A stretch of 64,000 nt of DNA from PALSA-1004 sp963804885 (GTDB taxonomy: Bacteria > Pseudomonadota > Gammaproteobacteria > Burkholderiales > SG8-41). The notes under the pieces were generated by a model. That model did no database searches. It was not told the DNA's origin and saw only the letters and a program-made list of their open reading frames with translations. The first letter of the stretch is position 1. Every line of letters starts with the position of its first letter. The stretch lies in the NCBI GenBank assembly GCA_963804885.1, contig CAWDSF010000008.1, forward strand, positions 52,657 through 116,656, in the 5' to 3' direction. Below are positions 18,115 through 27,960 of the stretch, piece after piece. Both the position numbers and the translations under genes were made by a program.

Positions 18115-19550
18115 ATGTTGAATTCCGCCGCAGCCGCGCGTCGCGCGCTGCCCTCGATCGACCGCCTGCTCAAGCTCGAGGCGGTCGTCGCGCTCATCGA
18201 CCGCTACGGCCGTCCGCTCGTCGTCGAGACGCTGCGCGCGGTGCTCGATGAAGAGCGCGCGCTGCTCGCCGGCGATCCGGCGGCCTCACCACCCGCCGAC
18301 GACGCGCTCAGTTCACGGTGCGGCGCGCGTTTGCAAGCGCTGAGCCAACCCTCATTGAGACCGGTCTTCAATCTGACCGGCACCGTCCTGCACACCAATC
18401 TCGGCCGCGCGCTCTATCCGGAGGCTGCGGCACTCGCCGCGCACGCTGCCATGACCCGCGCGGTCAACCTCGAATTCGATCTCGGCGGCGGCGCGCGCGG
18501 CGAACGCGACAGCCACGTCGAAGCGCTGGCTGCTGCGGTCTGACGGGCGCCGAAGCCGCCGTCGTCGTGAACAACAACGCTGCGGCGGTCTATCTCGTCC
18601 TGAACTCGCTCGCGCCCAAAAAGGAAGTGATCGTCTCGCGCGGCGAGCTGGTCGAGATCGGCGGCGCGTTCCGCATTCCGGACATCATGGCGCGCGCAGG
18701 CTGCAAACTGAAAGAAATCGGCACGACCAATCGCACGCATGCGCGCGATTACGAGCAGGCAATCGACGCGCGCACCGCGGCGCTGATGAAGGTGCACGCG
18801 AGCAATTACGAGATCGAAGGCTTCACCGCGAGCGTGCCCGAAACCGAATTGGCGGCGATCGCGCACAAGCACGAGTTGCCGTTCCTCGAACGACCTCGGC
18901 AGCGGCATGCTGGTCGATCTCGAAGCATATGGACTGCCGCACGAGCCGACGCCGCGCGAAGCCATCGCCGATGGCGCGGACATCGTCACGTTCAGCGGCG
19001 ACAAGCTGCTCGGGCGGCCCGCAATGCGGCCTCATCGTCGGCCGCAAGGATCTCATCGCCAAAATCCGCAAGAACCCGATGAAGCGCGCTTTGCGCGTCG
19101 ACAAAGTGAGGCTCGCGGCGCTCGAGGCCGTGCTGCGCCTGTATGCCGACCCCGAGCGTCTGCGTGCGCGAGCTGCCGACGCTGCGGCTGCTCACGCGAC
19201 CGCAGAAGGACATCGAGGCGCAGGCGCAGCGCGTGCTTGCCGGCGCGTCGCCGCCGCGCGTCGCGAATCATGCCGACGCGGCGATCATCGCGTGCTCGAG
19301 CCAGATCGGCAGCGGCGCGTTGCCGGTCGATGCGCTGCCCGAGCGCCGGGATTGCGATTACGCCGCGCGCCAAACGCAAAAGCGGTCGCCGCCGACGCGC
19401 TCTCGACGGCATTTCGCGCGCTGCCCGTGCCGGTGATCGGCCATATCAGGGACGGCGCGTTCATACTCGATCTGCGCTGCCTGGACGACGAAGCGGGATT
19501 CAGCGCGCAACTCGGCGAGCTCAAGCTCGCGCCGGGGAAACCGCGCATGA
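18115..19550 (+). CDS. selA: L-seryl-tRNA(Sec) selenium transferase SelA (multiple frameshifts)
   Basis: Converts Ser-tRNA(Sec) to Sec-tRNA(Sec) with selenophosphate; PLP enzyme, decameric in known species. The reconstructed length is about 476 residues, the family norm. Recognisable blocks in order are LPSIDRLLKLEAVV, FNLTGTVLHTNLGRALYP, NLEFDLGGGARGERD, LTGAEAAVVVNNNAAAVYL, GELVEIGGAFRIPDIM, DLGSGMLVDL and the PLP lysine in TFSGDKLLGGPQ. The block GRKDLIAKIRKNPMKRALRVDK and the C-terminal ALPVPVIGHIRDG follow. About seven frame changes lie near 18540, 18895, 19015, 19155, 19340, 19378 and 19540, most as one extra base. The last places the stop as an ATGA overlap with selB. Confidence 0.92.
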
Positions 19551-21562
19551 TCGTCGCCACCGCCGGCCACATCGACCACGGCAAGACGACGCTCGTCAAA
19601 GCGCTGACCGGCGTCGACACCGATCGCCTGCCGGAAGAAAAGGCAGCGCGGCATCTCGATCGATCTGGGCTTCGCGTACCGCAAGACCGACTCCGGCAGC
19701 GTGATCGGCTTCGTCGACGTGCCCGGCCACGAGCGCTTCGTGCGCAACATGCTCGCCGGCGTGTGCGGCATCGACTACGTGATGCTGATCGTGGCCGCCG
19801 ACGACGGCGTCATGCCGCAAACCGTCGAGCACCTGCACATCGTCGATCTGCTCACGATCAAGCACGGCATCGCGGTGATCACCAAGACCGATCGCGTGCC
19901 GGCCGAACGCGTGGCGGAAGTCGCCGCCAGCGTGCGCGCCCTGCTCGCCCCCACCGCGCTCGCCGCGATTGAAGTGTTGCCGGTATCCGCGATCAGCGGC
20001 GACGGCATCGACAAGTTGCGCGACGTGCTGGCGCAATGCCGCGCGCGAGCTCGGCGACCGCGAGCACGCGGGACGCAATTTGCGCTACGCGATCGACCGC
20101 GTGTTCACCATCGCCGGCAGCGGCACCGTCGTTACCGGCACCGTATTCAACGGCGCCGTCGCGATCGGCGACAAGTTGATGCTCTCGCCCAGCGGCATCG
20201 AGGTGCGCGTGCGCGGCATCCAGAAAGACGGGCAAGCCGCGAACCCGGGCCATCGCCGGCGAGCGCTGCGCACTGAACGTCACCGGCGCCGACGTCGCGG
20301 ACATCCATCGCGGCGATTGGGTCGTCGCGCCGGCCATTCATGCGCCGACGCAGCGCCTCGACGTGCGCCTGCACCTGCTCGCGAGCGAAACCCAGCCGCT
20401 CAAGCACTGGACGCCCGTGCATCTGCATCTCGGGACCGCCGATGTGACCGCGCGCATCGCAATCCGGCGCGGCGCCTCGATCGCGCCGGGCGCCTCCGCG
20501 CTCGTGCAGGTGATCGCCGACAAGCCGCTCGCCGCGTTCAACGGCGATCGCTTCATACTGCGCGACCAGTCGGCCATGCGCACGATCGGCGGCGGCACCA
20601 TCATCGACCCGTTCGTTGCGCCGGCACGTCGCAACGCGCAAACGCGCGCCGCCCAGCTCGCGGCGCTGGAAAATGCGGACCCTGACGCGGCGCTCGCGGC
20701 ATTGCTCGCGTGCTCCCCTGCGGGCGTCGATCTCGGGCAATTCGAGCGCGCGTTCAACCTGACGGCCGACCGCGCCGCGAAGCTCGCGCAGACGCCCGGT
20801 ATCGCGATCGTCGGCAAGGAACACCGCGTGGCGCTGCCGCGCGCGACCGTCGACGGCGTCAAGCAAAGTGTCATCGATGCATTAACGCGTTTACATCGCG
20901 AATCGCCACAGGCGACCGGCTTCGAAGTTTCTGCGCTTCGCAAGCAATTGGCGCCTACGCTTGCGGCCGCGACTTTCACTGCCATCTTGCGCGAGCTCGG
21001 CGACGACAAGAAAATCGAAGTCGCCAGCTCCACCGTGCGCCTGCCCAAGCACGTGGCCACCGACAATCCGGCCGACGAGAAAATGTGGCAGGCTCTGAAA
21101 CCGATCCTCGACAATGCGGGATTCAACGTTCTGCCGCTGCGTGAACTCGCCCCCGCGGCGAATATCAAGGAACCGATCCTCAAGGATTTCCTGCACCGCA
21201 AGGCGCGCACGGGCGAATTAATCCGCGTGACGCCCGAGCGCTTTTATCCGCGCGCGACGCTGGCCCAACTCGCGGCGGTTGCCCAAATCGTCGCGCAGGC
21301 AGTTCCAGCCGGCTTTACGGCAGCGCAATTCCGCGACCGCAGCGGCGTCGGCCGCGGGCTCGCGATCGAAATCCTCGAATGCCTCGACCGCCTCGGCATC
21401 ACGCAGCGCATCGGCGACGTGCGCAAGATGCGCAAGGATTTCGTGCCGATACTCGGCGCCGCCGTCGCACCGCCGGCGCCGGCCGTCAAACCGCCGCAGG
21501 CCGCAGCCAAGCCCGCGCCGCAACCGCCGCGGCGCAATCCGCCGCATCAATTCAAACGCTGA
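19547..21562 (+). CDS. selB: Selenocysteine-specific elongation factor SelB (three frameshifts)
   Basis: GTPase that delivers Sec-tRNA(Sec) to UGA codons by binding the SECIS hairpin through its C-terminal winged helices. The reconstructed length is about 670 residues. The G domain shows GHIDHGKTT (G1), FVDVPGHERF (G3) and TKTD (G4). Domain II shows VFTIAGSGTVVTGTVFNG, and the C-terminal winged-helix array ends in LECLDRLGITQRIGDVRKMR plus a Pro/Ala-rich basic tail. Extra bases near 19650, 20045 and 20247 break the frame. It overlaps selA and is followed 19 nt later by a thioredoxin-reductase-like gene, suggesting one transcript. Confidence 0.94.
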
Positions 21563-21581
21563 ACGTGAAAGGAAAACAGAC

Positions 21582-22484
21582 ATGGCAGATTTCGACGTAA
21601 TCGTCATCGGCGCCGGCATCACCGGCCTCACCGCGGCCAAGGCCGCCGTGCAAAGCGGGCTCAGGACGGCGAACATCGAGGCGCTGATGTTCGGCGGGCT
21701 CGTCGTCAACATCAACGAGCTCGACGGCGAAACCACGGGCTCGGGCACCGACTTCGCCTCCAACCTGATGATGGAGATTTCCGATCTCGGCGTCGAGAAT
21801 CTGTCCGAGACCGTCAGCACCCTCGCGCGCGAGGGCGACCGGTTGAAGGTCACCACCGACGCGGGCTCGCACCAGGCGCGCGCCGTGATCATCGCCTCGG
21901 GCGCAAAGCTGAAGCGCCTGGGCATCCCGGGCGAAGCCGAATTCGAATACAAGGGCGTGTCCCAGTGCGCCGACTGCGACGGCCCGATGTACAAGGACGA
22001 GGAAGTCGTGGTCGTCGGCGGCGGCGATTCGGCGCTGCAGGAAGCGCTGGTGCTGGCCGAATACTGCAAGCGCGTGCACCTCGTGCACCGCGGCGCAAAG
22101 TTCAGCGCGCAGCAGCACCTGGTCGACGCCATCAAGCAGCACGAAAACATCCGCCCGGTCTGGAACAGCGTTGCCGACGCGATACTCGGCGGCCAGATGG
22201 TCGAGAAAGTCCGCGTGCGCAATACCGCGGACAACACGACCGTCGAAATTCCGTGCACGGGATTCTTCGCGTACATCGGGTTGCAGCCGTCCATCGAATT
22301 CGCGCCGGCGGAATTGGCGCGCGATGCGGAGGGCTGCCTTGTCACGGATGCGAATTTAAGTACGAAGATGCCCGGCGTATTTGCGGCAGGCGCGGTCCGC
22401 GCGGGTTACGGCGGATTGCTCAAGCATGCGATGGCCGATGGCAACACCGCAGCCAAATCAGCGAAGGCGGCCATCGGCGGGTAA
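21582..22484 (+). CDS. Thioredoxin reductase-like NAD(P)H:disulfide flavoprotein
   Basis: A 300-residue low-molecular-weight reductase. It has the FAD-binding dinucleotide fold VIVIGAGITGLTAAKAAV near the N-terminus, the redox-active CADC motif at residues 129-132 and the NADPH fold VVVVGGGDSALQEAL. The C-terminal FAD motif is present as GVFAAGAVRAGYGG, with D in the usual GDxR position replaced by A. It has an AAAGGA ribosome-binding site. Its place between selB and tRNA-Sec suggests it serves the selenoprotein pathway, for example reducing selenium compounds or the selenoproteins themselves (inference). Confidence 0.88.
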   Translation: MADFDVIVIGAGITGLTAAKAAVQSGLRTANIEALMFGGLVVNINELDGETTGSGTDFASNLMMEISDLGVENLSETVSTLAREGDRLKVTTDAGSHQARAVIIASGAKLKRLGIPGEAEFEYKGVSQCADCDGPMYKDEEVVVVGGGDSALQEALVLAEYCKRVHLVHRGAKFSAQQHLVDAIKQHENIRPVWNSVADAILGGQMVEKVRVRNTADNTTVEIPCTGFFAYIGLQPSIEFAPAELARDAEGCLVTDANLSTKMPGVFAAGAVRAGYGGLLKHAMADGNTAAKSAKAAIGG

Positions 22485-22619
22485 ATTGCAAATCACCTAT
22501 ACTTCAACGCGCGTATCGCAGGACGCGTCGTGGGCTTTCATCAACGCGGACGCGCCCCCAGGCGCGCGCCGGTTATGGGCCGTGTATAGCGCTGTCAAGA
22601 TTTAAAGCACTTTAGAAAC

Positions 22620-22714
22620 GGAAGGGAATCGCTCCCGGTGGGGCGGCCGGACTTCAAACCCGGTGAGGGCTGTTTACAGTTCTGTGTGGGTTCGACTCCC
22701 ACTCTCTTCCGCCA
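22620..22714 (+). tRNA. selC: tRNA-Sec (anticodon TCA)
   Basis: A 95-nt tRNA with CCA encoded. An 8-bp acceptor stem (GGAAGGGA with TCTCTTCC at 22703-22710), G discriminator and CCA follow the selenocysteine pattern. The anticodon TCA lies at 22654-22656 in the context GGACTTCAAA, like the E. coli selC. There is a long variable arm and a GGTTCGACTCC T-loop region. It reads UGA and is charged with serine before SelA acts. Confidence 0.95.
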
Positions 22715-22767
22715 ATCCATTCACGGCGTGGCCGGCGCCTAACCCCGGCCGAGGAGATTGCATCGTC

Positions 22768-23748
22768 ATGCATGCACGAGCTTTACTGACGACGTTTACC
22801 GTCGCCGCCGTACTGGCTACGGCCGTTCCGCACGGCGCGCTGGCGCAAACCGGTTATCCCGCGGGCACCATACGCGTCGTGTCGCCGTATCCGCCCGGCG
22901 GCGGCACCGACATCCTGTCGCGCGTGATCGGCCAGAAGTTGAACGAAAATCTCAAGCAACCGGTCGTCGTCGAAAATCGCGCCGGCGCGAACGGCACCAT
23001 CGGCGCTGCATATGTCGCGAAGTCGCCGCCCGACGGGCTCACGATGCTGATCGTGCCCGCAGGTTACGCGGCGAATCCGGCGCTGTACAAGAGCCTGCCG
23101 TACGACCAGTCGAAAGACCTGGCGCCGGTGTCGCATCTTGCGTCGGGTCCGCTCGTGCTCGTCGTGCATCCGTCGCTGCCGGTGAAATCGGTCAAGGATC
23201 TCGTCGCGCTCGCGAAAAGCCGGCCGGGCGAAATCAACGTCGGCTCGGCGGGCAACGGCTCGCTGCCGCACTTGTGCGCCGAACTCTTCAATTCCGCCGC
23301 CGGCGTCAAGCTCACGCACATCCCGTACAAAGGCTCGGGCGCGGCGATCGTCGACGTGCTGGGCGGCCAGGTACCGGTTTACTTCATGAACATTCTGCAA
23401 AGCCTGCCGCTGATCAAGGCCGGCAAGTTGCGTGCGCTCGGCGTGACGAGCCCGCAGCCGTCCGCGATCGCGCCCGACCTGCCGGCAATCGCGCAAACGG
23501 TGCCCGGCTTCGACATGACGAACTGGTACGGACTGCTCGTCGCCGGCGGCACGTCGCGCGACATCATCAATAAGTTGCAGCAGGAGGTCGCCCGCGTCCT
23601 CAATCTGCCCGAACTCAAAGAGCGGCTCGCCGGCGAAGGCATGACCACGGTGGCGAGCACGCCCGAGCAGTTCGTCGAATTTCTCGCGAAAGAAACTGCG
23701 AAATACAACCGCATCATCAAATCCGCCGGTATTCAGAATTCCCAATAA
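22768..23748 (+). CDS. Bug/TctC-family binding protein 2, between tRNA-Sec and the UGSC selenoprotein
   Basis: 326 residues from the ATG at 22768 (GAGGAGATT upstream). The signal peptide ends VPHGALAQ; then YPAGTIRVVSPYPPGGGTD, PPDGLTMLIVP and THIPYKGSGAAIVDVLGG. The stop is only ten bases before the UGSC gene, so the two are almost certainly co-transcribed. This suggests that the binding protein captures the substrate or an analogue of the substrate of the selenoprotein (inference). Confidence 0.93.
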   Translation: MHARALLTTFTVAAVLATAVPHGALAQTGYPAGTIRVVSPYPPGGGTDILSRVIGQKLNENLKQPVVVENRAGANGTIGAAYVAKSPPDGLTMLIVPAGYAANPALYKSLPYDQSKDLAPVSHLASGPLVLVVHPSLPVKSVKDLVALAKSRPGEINVGSAGNGSLPHLCAELFNSAAGVKLTHIPYKGSGAAIVDVLGGQVPVYFMNILQSLPLIKAGKLRALGVTSPQPSAIAPDLPAIAQTVPGFDMTNWYGLLVAGGTSRDIINKLQQEVARVLNLPELKERLAGEGMTTVASTPEQFVEFLAKETAKYNRIIKSAGIQNSQ

Positions 23749-23758
23749 GGAAACCATC

Positions 23759-25484
23759 ATGGCAACCAACGAACCAAAATACGACGTGCTGTGGCCGCTC
23801 TCGCGCAAAGCGGTGCAAGCGCACCGCCGCCGCCGCGCGTCTGCCCGACCTCAACGACAAGGTCGTCGCCGAACTGTGGGACGTGATCTTCCGCGGCGAG
23901 ACGATTTACCCGCTCGTGCGCGAATACATCAAAAAGCAGTTTCCGCGCGTGAAGTTCGTGCCCTACACCGAGTTCGGCAATTTCCACGGCGCGCGCGAGC
24001 ATGAAGTCTCCGCGACGATTCCCGACAAGCTGAAAGCGTTCAAAGCCGACGCCGCAATCGTCGGCATCGGCGCCTGAGGGAGCTGCACGCCCGCCGTGTT
24101 GCGGGCAGCAGCGATGGTCGAAAGGCTCGGCATCCCCACCGCGTCCATCATCGGTTCGGGATTCCTGAAGCAGGCCGAAGTCATCAAGAAGGGCCAGGGC
24201 GTTCCGCTCGCGATCGGCGTCTATCCCGGCGCGCCGATGGTCGACAGCGAAGAAGAATTGAAACGCAAAGTCGAAGAAGAACTCGCGCCAGGGCTTTTGC
24301 GCGGCCTCACCGGCGAAGCGCCGCCCGATCTCAACACGGAAGTCGAGCCCGCGCCCGGCACCGTCGTAATGAGCGGCACCTACGATGAAATACAGGAACA
24401 CTTCTACAAGCAGCTGTGGACCGACGGGCTGCCGGTCACGCCGCCGACCCGCGAGCGCGTCGACGCATTCCTGAAATTCACCGACCGCAAGGAAAGCGAT
24501 GTCATTCGCGTGCTGCCGCAGGAAGGACGCGAAGGCTCGATCCTGAGCATTGCGATCAACGGCGTGATGTCCGGCTGCCGTCCGGAATACATGCCAGTGC
24601 TGATCGCCGTCATCGAAGCGATGTCGGACTCCAAATACCGCATCGAAGATTCAGGCTCGACGCCGGGCTGGGAGCCGGTCGTGATCGTGAACGGGCCGAT
24701 CATCAAGGAACTCGACCTGAACTCCGGCCAGGGCATGATGCGCTTCGGCCGCCAGGCCAACACGAGCATCGGCCGCTTCGTGCGCATGTATCTGCGCAAC
24801 ATCTGCGGCTTCCGCATTCCGCCGGGCGCCGGCGACAAAGGCAGCATCGGCCAGAGCTTTCTGGTCGCGATGGCGGAAGACGAAGACAGCGCGCGTGCAG
24901 TCGGCTGGCCGACCTACGGCGAAGACCGCGGTTTCAAAGCGGGCGAGAACGTCGTCACCGTGCACAGCGTGGTGGCGATCACCTCACCGATGTACAGCGG
25001 CGGGGACGATGCCAAAACGCATGTCCAGCAATGGGCCGAAGTGATCGGCGGCAGCTTTACGTACTGGGCACACACGGGATTCAAGACCGGCCTGTGGAGC
25101 CCGCTGATCGTCGCTGGCCCGAGCATCGCCGGCGTCATTGCGAAGGAATGGACCAAGGACCAGGTCCGCCAATATCTCTACGACAACATGAAAGTCACCG
25201 CCGAGCGCGCCACCCATTACGCGCGCATGACGAGCACGCCGACCTTCAGTTTCGAAAATCTCGTCAAGGACGGCATCCTGCCGCCCTCGTACACGGAATC
25301 CAAGGATCCGCAACGGCTGGTACACACGATCATCGATCCGAAGATGGTCGAAATACTCGTCGCCGGCGATCCCGGCCGCAACCAGTCGCGCGCGTACATG
25401 AGCAATCACGTGCAGGGACCGCCGACCAGCCGCAAAGTCGAGTTGCCGAAAAAATGGGCGCAACTCGTTAAAGGCAAATCCTAG
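23759..25484 (+). CDS. UGSC-motif selenoprotein with large C-terminal domain (in-frame UGA at 24075; one frameshift)
   Basis: About 574 residues from the ATG at 23759 (AAGGA ribosome-binding site). The N-terminal domain runs MATNEPKYDVLWPLSRKAVQ, RLPDLNDKVVAELWDVIFRGE, FPRVKFVPYTEFGNFHG. Then comes DAAIVGIGA, TGA at 24075-24077, and GSCTPAVLRAAAMVERLG, i.e. U-G-S-C at residues 106-109. I recognise this as the motif that names the UGSC family of selenoproteins. A C-terminal region of about 400 residues follows the EIQEHFYKQLWTDGLPVTPPT linker, with conserved-looking SIAINGVMSGCRPEYMPV and NICGFRIPPGAGDKG. I cannot assign this region a reaction. One extra base lies in a CCG-rich tract near 23830. 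A strong hairpin follows the UGA. Confidence 0.88.
24082..24112 (+). promoter_or_regulatory. Bacterial SECIS hairpin of the UGSC selenoprotein
   Basis: Lower stem GCTGC (24082-24086) with GCAGC (24108-24112), a small AC/A bulge, upper stem GCCCGC (24089-24094) with GCGGGC (24101-24106), and loop CGTGTT (24095-24100) with G at its second position. The loop starts 17 nt after the UGA. Size, distance and loop G all fit the bacterial SECIS consensus. Confidence 0.8.
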
Positions 25485-25500
25485 CGCTGCACCGGTGTCG

Positions 25501-26622
25501 TTAACGCGCGGCGAGTCCCTGTTGTTCGAGGAACAGCGAAAGCTGGTCCGCCACCGCGACGTTGTTCAGATCGGAAAACATAAAGTGCGAGTTGCCGAAG
25601 AGCCCGGCATCCGGCAGATGCAGCACGCGCGCGTTGCCGCCCTGCTTGCCAAGCGAGTCAACGAACATGCGGGAAGTCACGACTTGCGCGCGCCGTCCGT
25701 CAGCGACAAGATCGGCAATCGGCTGTTGCGGAATGTTGTCGCCATACACGACCTGAATCGGAATCCGTGCAAGGCGCGCAAACTCCGCCGTGGTGACAGG
25801 CGTGCCTGAAGGCTGGCTGCCTTTGAACAGTGGCACCGGCGGCGGCACCGCACCCTGCGGAAATACGAATCCTGGTTCATAGCTCACGATGCCCTTCACG
25901 TTGTCCGAGCGGGCGCCCGCGAGCCAGCCAAACAATCCCGACTGCGAGTGCGTAACGATGATGGCGGGACCAATCTTGTCGACTAACGCGACCAGCGCGC
26001 CGCTGATGACTTCAGCATTGTCCGACACCGTCGGCACGAGGTGCTGCATAAACTGATCGACCGCCTTCATTGGAAACTGCTGCACCGGAAACACTTCGGG
26101 ATATCGCGGACCGAGCCGCCAGCGCGACCACGCGTATTGAATGCCGGCTTGTCCGGTGCGATTGGGCACGACCGCAGTACCCGCGAGTGTCCCGAACGGG
26201 CCGTTGAAGCTTGGGTATCCCGCGCGACCCCGCCGCGGAAAATCAACGATGTAAACCGGATAACCGCGCCGCAGCATGATCGACTGATAACCCTCGCGAC
26301 CGTCAGGCGTGGTCTCCCACACGCGCCCCGTGCCGCTTCCGCCGTGAACGAGGATGAGCGGAAGTTTGCGTCGATTCTCAGGGATCTGGTATTGCACATA
26401 CATCTGATCGACCCAGAACCCCTGCCCCTCGTCAACGCCCGCCGGTGACTTCGTCGGATCGTAGACGCCGGGCGCCTCCACTTTGCGCCCGGCCACGAAG
26501 AAGCTGCCCTGCTCGACAATCGTAATCGGACCGGATTGCATGCTCGAGCATCCGGCTGCGAACATGATGGCGAGAAGCGCAATGCCTCGGGTTATGCGAT
26601 TAGTGCACATAAGACAATTCAT
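25501..26622 (-). CDS. Alpha/beta-hydrolase fold lipoprotein (esterase-like)
   Basis: 373 residues with a lipoprotein signal (GIALLAIMFAAGC, acylated Cys 25). The oxyanion region is LPLILVHGGSGTGRVWE and the nucleophile elbow VTHSQSGLFGWLAG has Ser in H-S-Q-S-G. A late His is present in FGNSHFMFSDLNN. Such proteins occur beside Bug genes in betaproteobacteria; the substrate is unknown. It is convergent with the UGSC gene, with only 16 bases between, and divergent from Bug gene 3. Confidence 0.85.
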   Translation of the reverse strand: MNCLMCTNRITRGIALLAIMFAAGCSSMQSGPITIVEQGSFFVAGRKVEAPGVYDPTKSPAGVDEGQGFWVDQMYVQYQIPENRRKLPLILVHGGSGTGRVWETTPDGREGYQSIMLRRGYPVYIVDFPRRGRAGYPSFNGPFGTLAGTAVVPNRTGQAGIQYAWSRWRLGPRYPEVFPVQQFPMKAVDQFMQHLVPTVSDNAEVISGALVALVDKIGPAIIVTHSQSGLFGWLAGARSDNVKGIVSYEPGFVFPQGAVPPPVPLFKGSQPSGTPVTTAEFARLARIPIQVVYGDNIPQQPIADLVADGRRAQVVTSRMFVDSLGKQGGNARVLHLPDAGLFGNSHFMFSDLNNVAVADQLSLFLEQQGLAAR

Positions 26623-26823
26623 CTGACCTCCTCAGGCAGTGGTTGCATGCGCCGGATACGTGCAGCCGTCTCGGCGCTGCTCCGAAATCATGTTAGCACG
26701 CAGCCTTGGATACGCTCGAACGCCGTCGCTCGTCAAACTCGATCAACAGGTAAAATTAGAGCAATCGCTGGCGCGGCATAGAGGTTCAGCGTTTTTTCAC
26801 GGCAACACATCAACGAGGTAAAC

Positions 26824-27801
26824 ATGGAACACCGCTATTGGCTCATAGGCGGCGCGGTTTTGTTGACGGTCAGCATGACACAGGCGGCTTTCGCGCAGCG
26901 CGATGCGACGTATCCGACTAAGCCGATCCGCCTGATCATTCCGTTCGCGGCTGGCGGCGGCACCGATCTCACCGCACGCGCGATTGCAATGAAGCTCACC
27001 GAAGCGTGGGGACAAACAGTCGTGCCCGACAATCGCGCCGGCGCCAACGGCACGATCGGGGTGGACATCGCGACCAAGTCGCCGCCCGACGGCTACACGC
27101 TGACGATGATTTCATCGAGCCACTCGGTGAATTCGTCGCTCTACAAGCTGCCCTACGATTTGTCGCGTGACCTCGCACCCATCACGCAGGCGACGACGCA
27201 GCCGTACGCGCTGGTCGTGCATCCGTCGGTTGCGGCCAAATCCGTCAAGGAACTGATCGCGCTCGCCAAAGCCAAGCCCGACTCGATGACGTACGGGTCG
27301 TCCGGCCTCGGCGGCTTGAGCCATTTGTCGGGCGCGCTGCTGTGCTCGCTCACCGGCATCAAGCTCATACATGTGCCGTATAAAGGCGGCGCGCCCGCAC
27401 TGAACGACGTCGTCGGCGGCCAGATCCAGATGCTGTTCTCGACGCTTTTGCAAAGCGACACCCAGCGCAAGGCGGGACGCGTGCGCGCGCTCGCGGTGAC
27501 GACGAAGCAGCGCTCGCCCGGCGCGCCCGATCTGCCGACGATGCAGGAAGCGGGCGTTCCCGGCTACGAAGTTGCGGGCTGGTACGGCGTGCTCGCACCG
27601 GCGAAAACGCCGCGGCCGATCATCGACAAGCTCAACAAAGAGATCGTCCGCATTCTGCATAGCCCCGACGTGCAGAACCGGCTCGCCGCCGACGGCTCCG
27701 AAGCGGTCGGCAGCACGCCCGAGCAGTTCGGCGCGCACATCAAATCCGAAGTCGCGAAGTGGGCGAAGGTCGTCAAGGAAGCAAATATCCGGGTTGATTA
27801 G
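26824..27801 (+). CDS. Bug/TctC-family binding protein 3
   Basis: 325 residues. The signal peptide region YWLIGGAVLLTVSMTQAAFA is followed by YPTKPIRLIIPFAAGGGTD, VPDNRAGANGTIG, PPDGYTLTMISSS and IHVPYKGGAPALNDVVGG. GAGGTAAAC precedes the ATG. It lies in tandem with Bug gene 4, about 60% similar by eye, with a palindromic repeat pair between them; a local duplication is likely. Confidence 0.93.
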   Translation: MEHRYWLIGGAVLLTVSMTQAAFAQRDATYPTKPIRLIIPFAAGGGTDLTARAIAMKLTEAWGQTVVPDNRAGANGTIGVDIATKSPPDGYTLTMISSSHSVNSSLYKLPYDLSRDLAPITQATTQPYALVVHPSVAAKSVKELIALAKAKPDSMTYGSSGLGGLSHLSGALLCSLTGIKLIHVPYKGGAPALNDVVGGQIQMLFSTLLQSDTQRKAGRVRALAVTTKQRSPGAPDLPTMQEAGVPGYEVAGWYGVLAPAKTPRPIIDKLNKEIVRILHSPDVQNRLAADGSEAVGSTPEQFGAHIKSEVAKWAKVVKEANIRVD

Positions 27802-27811
27802 AACGTATGAG

Positions 27812-27960
27812 AGCCACAGATAAACACAGATGAACACAGATGAAGGCCAAATTTAAGAAGGTGGTCGTATTAAGCGATTCGGGGAAATTCGGAGTTCACC
27901 GATGAGGTCCAGATTGTGGATTAGTGAATATCCGTGTTTATCTGTGTTCATCTGTGGCTT
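27812..27960. repeat. Inverted CACAGAT-type interspersed repeat pair
   Basis: AGCCACAGATAAACACAG... (27812-27844) faces ATCCGTGTTTATCTGTG... (27930-27960) in inverted orientation over about 30 bases, with roughly 85 bases between. The motif is of the ATAAACACAGATGAACACAG type seen between genes in many environmental genomes. The right arm lies inside the next coding sequence. Confidence 0.75.

Noticed and set aside
18541..18543. TGA inside selA as a possible Sec codon
   Set aside because: The frame after the TGA does not code for SelA; the correct continuation is in another frame (LTGAEAAVVVNNN), so this is an indel and not recoding.
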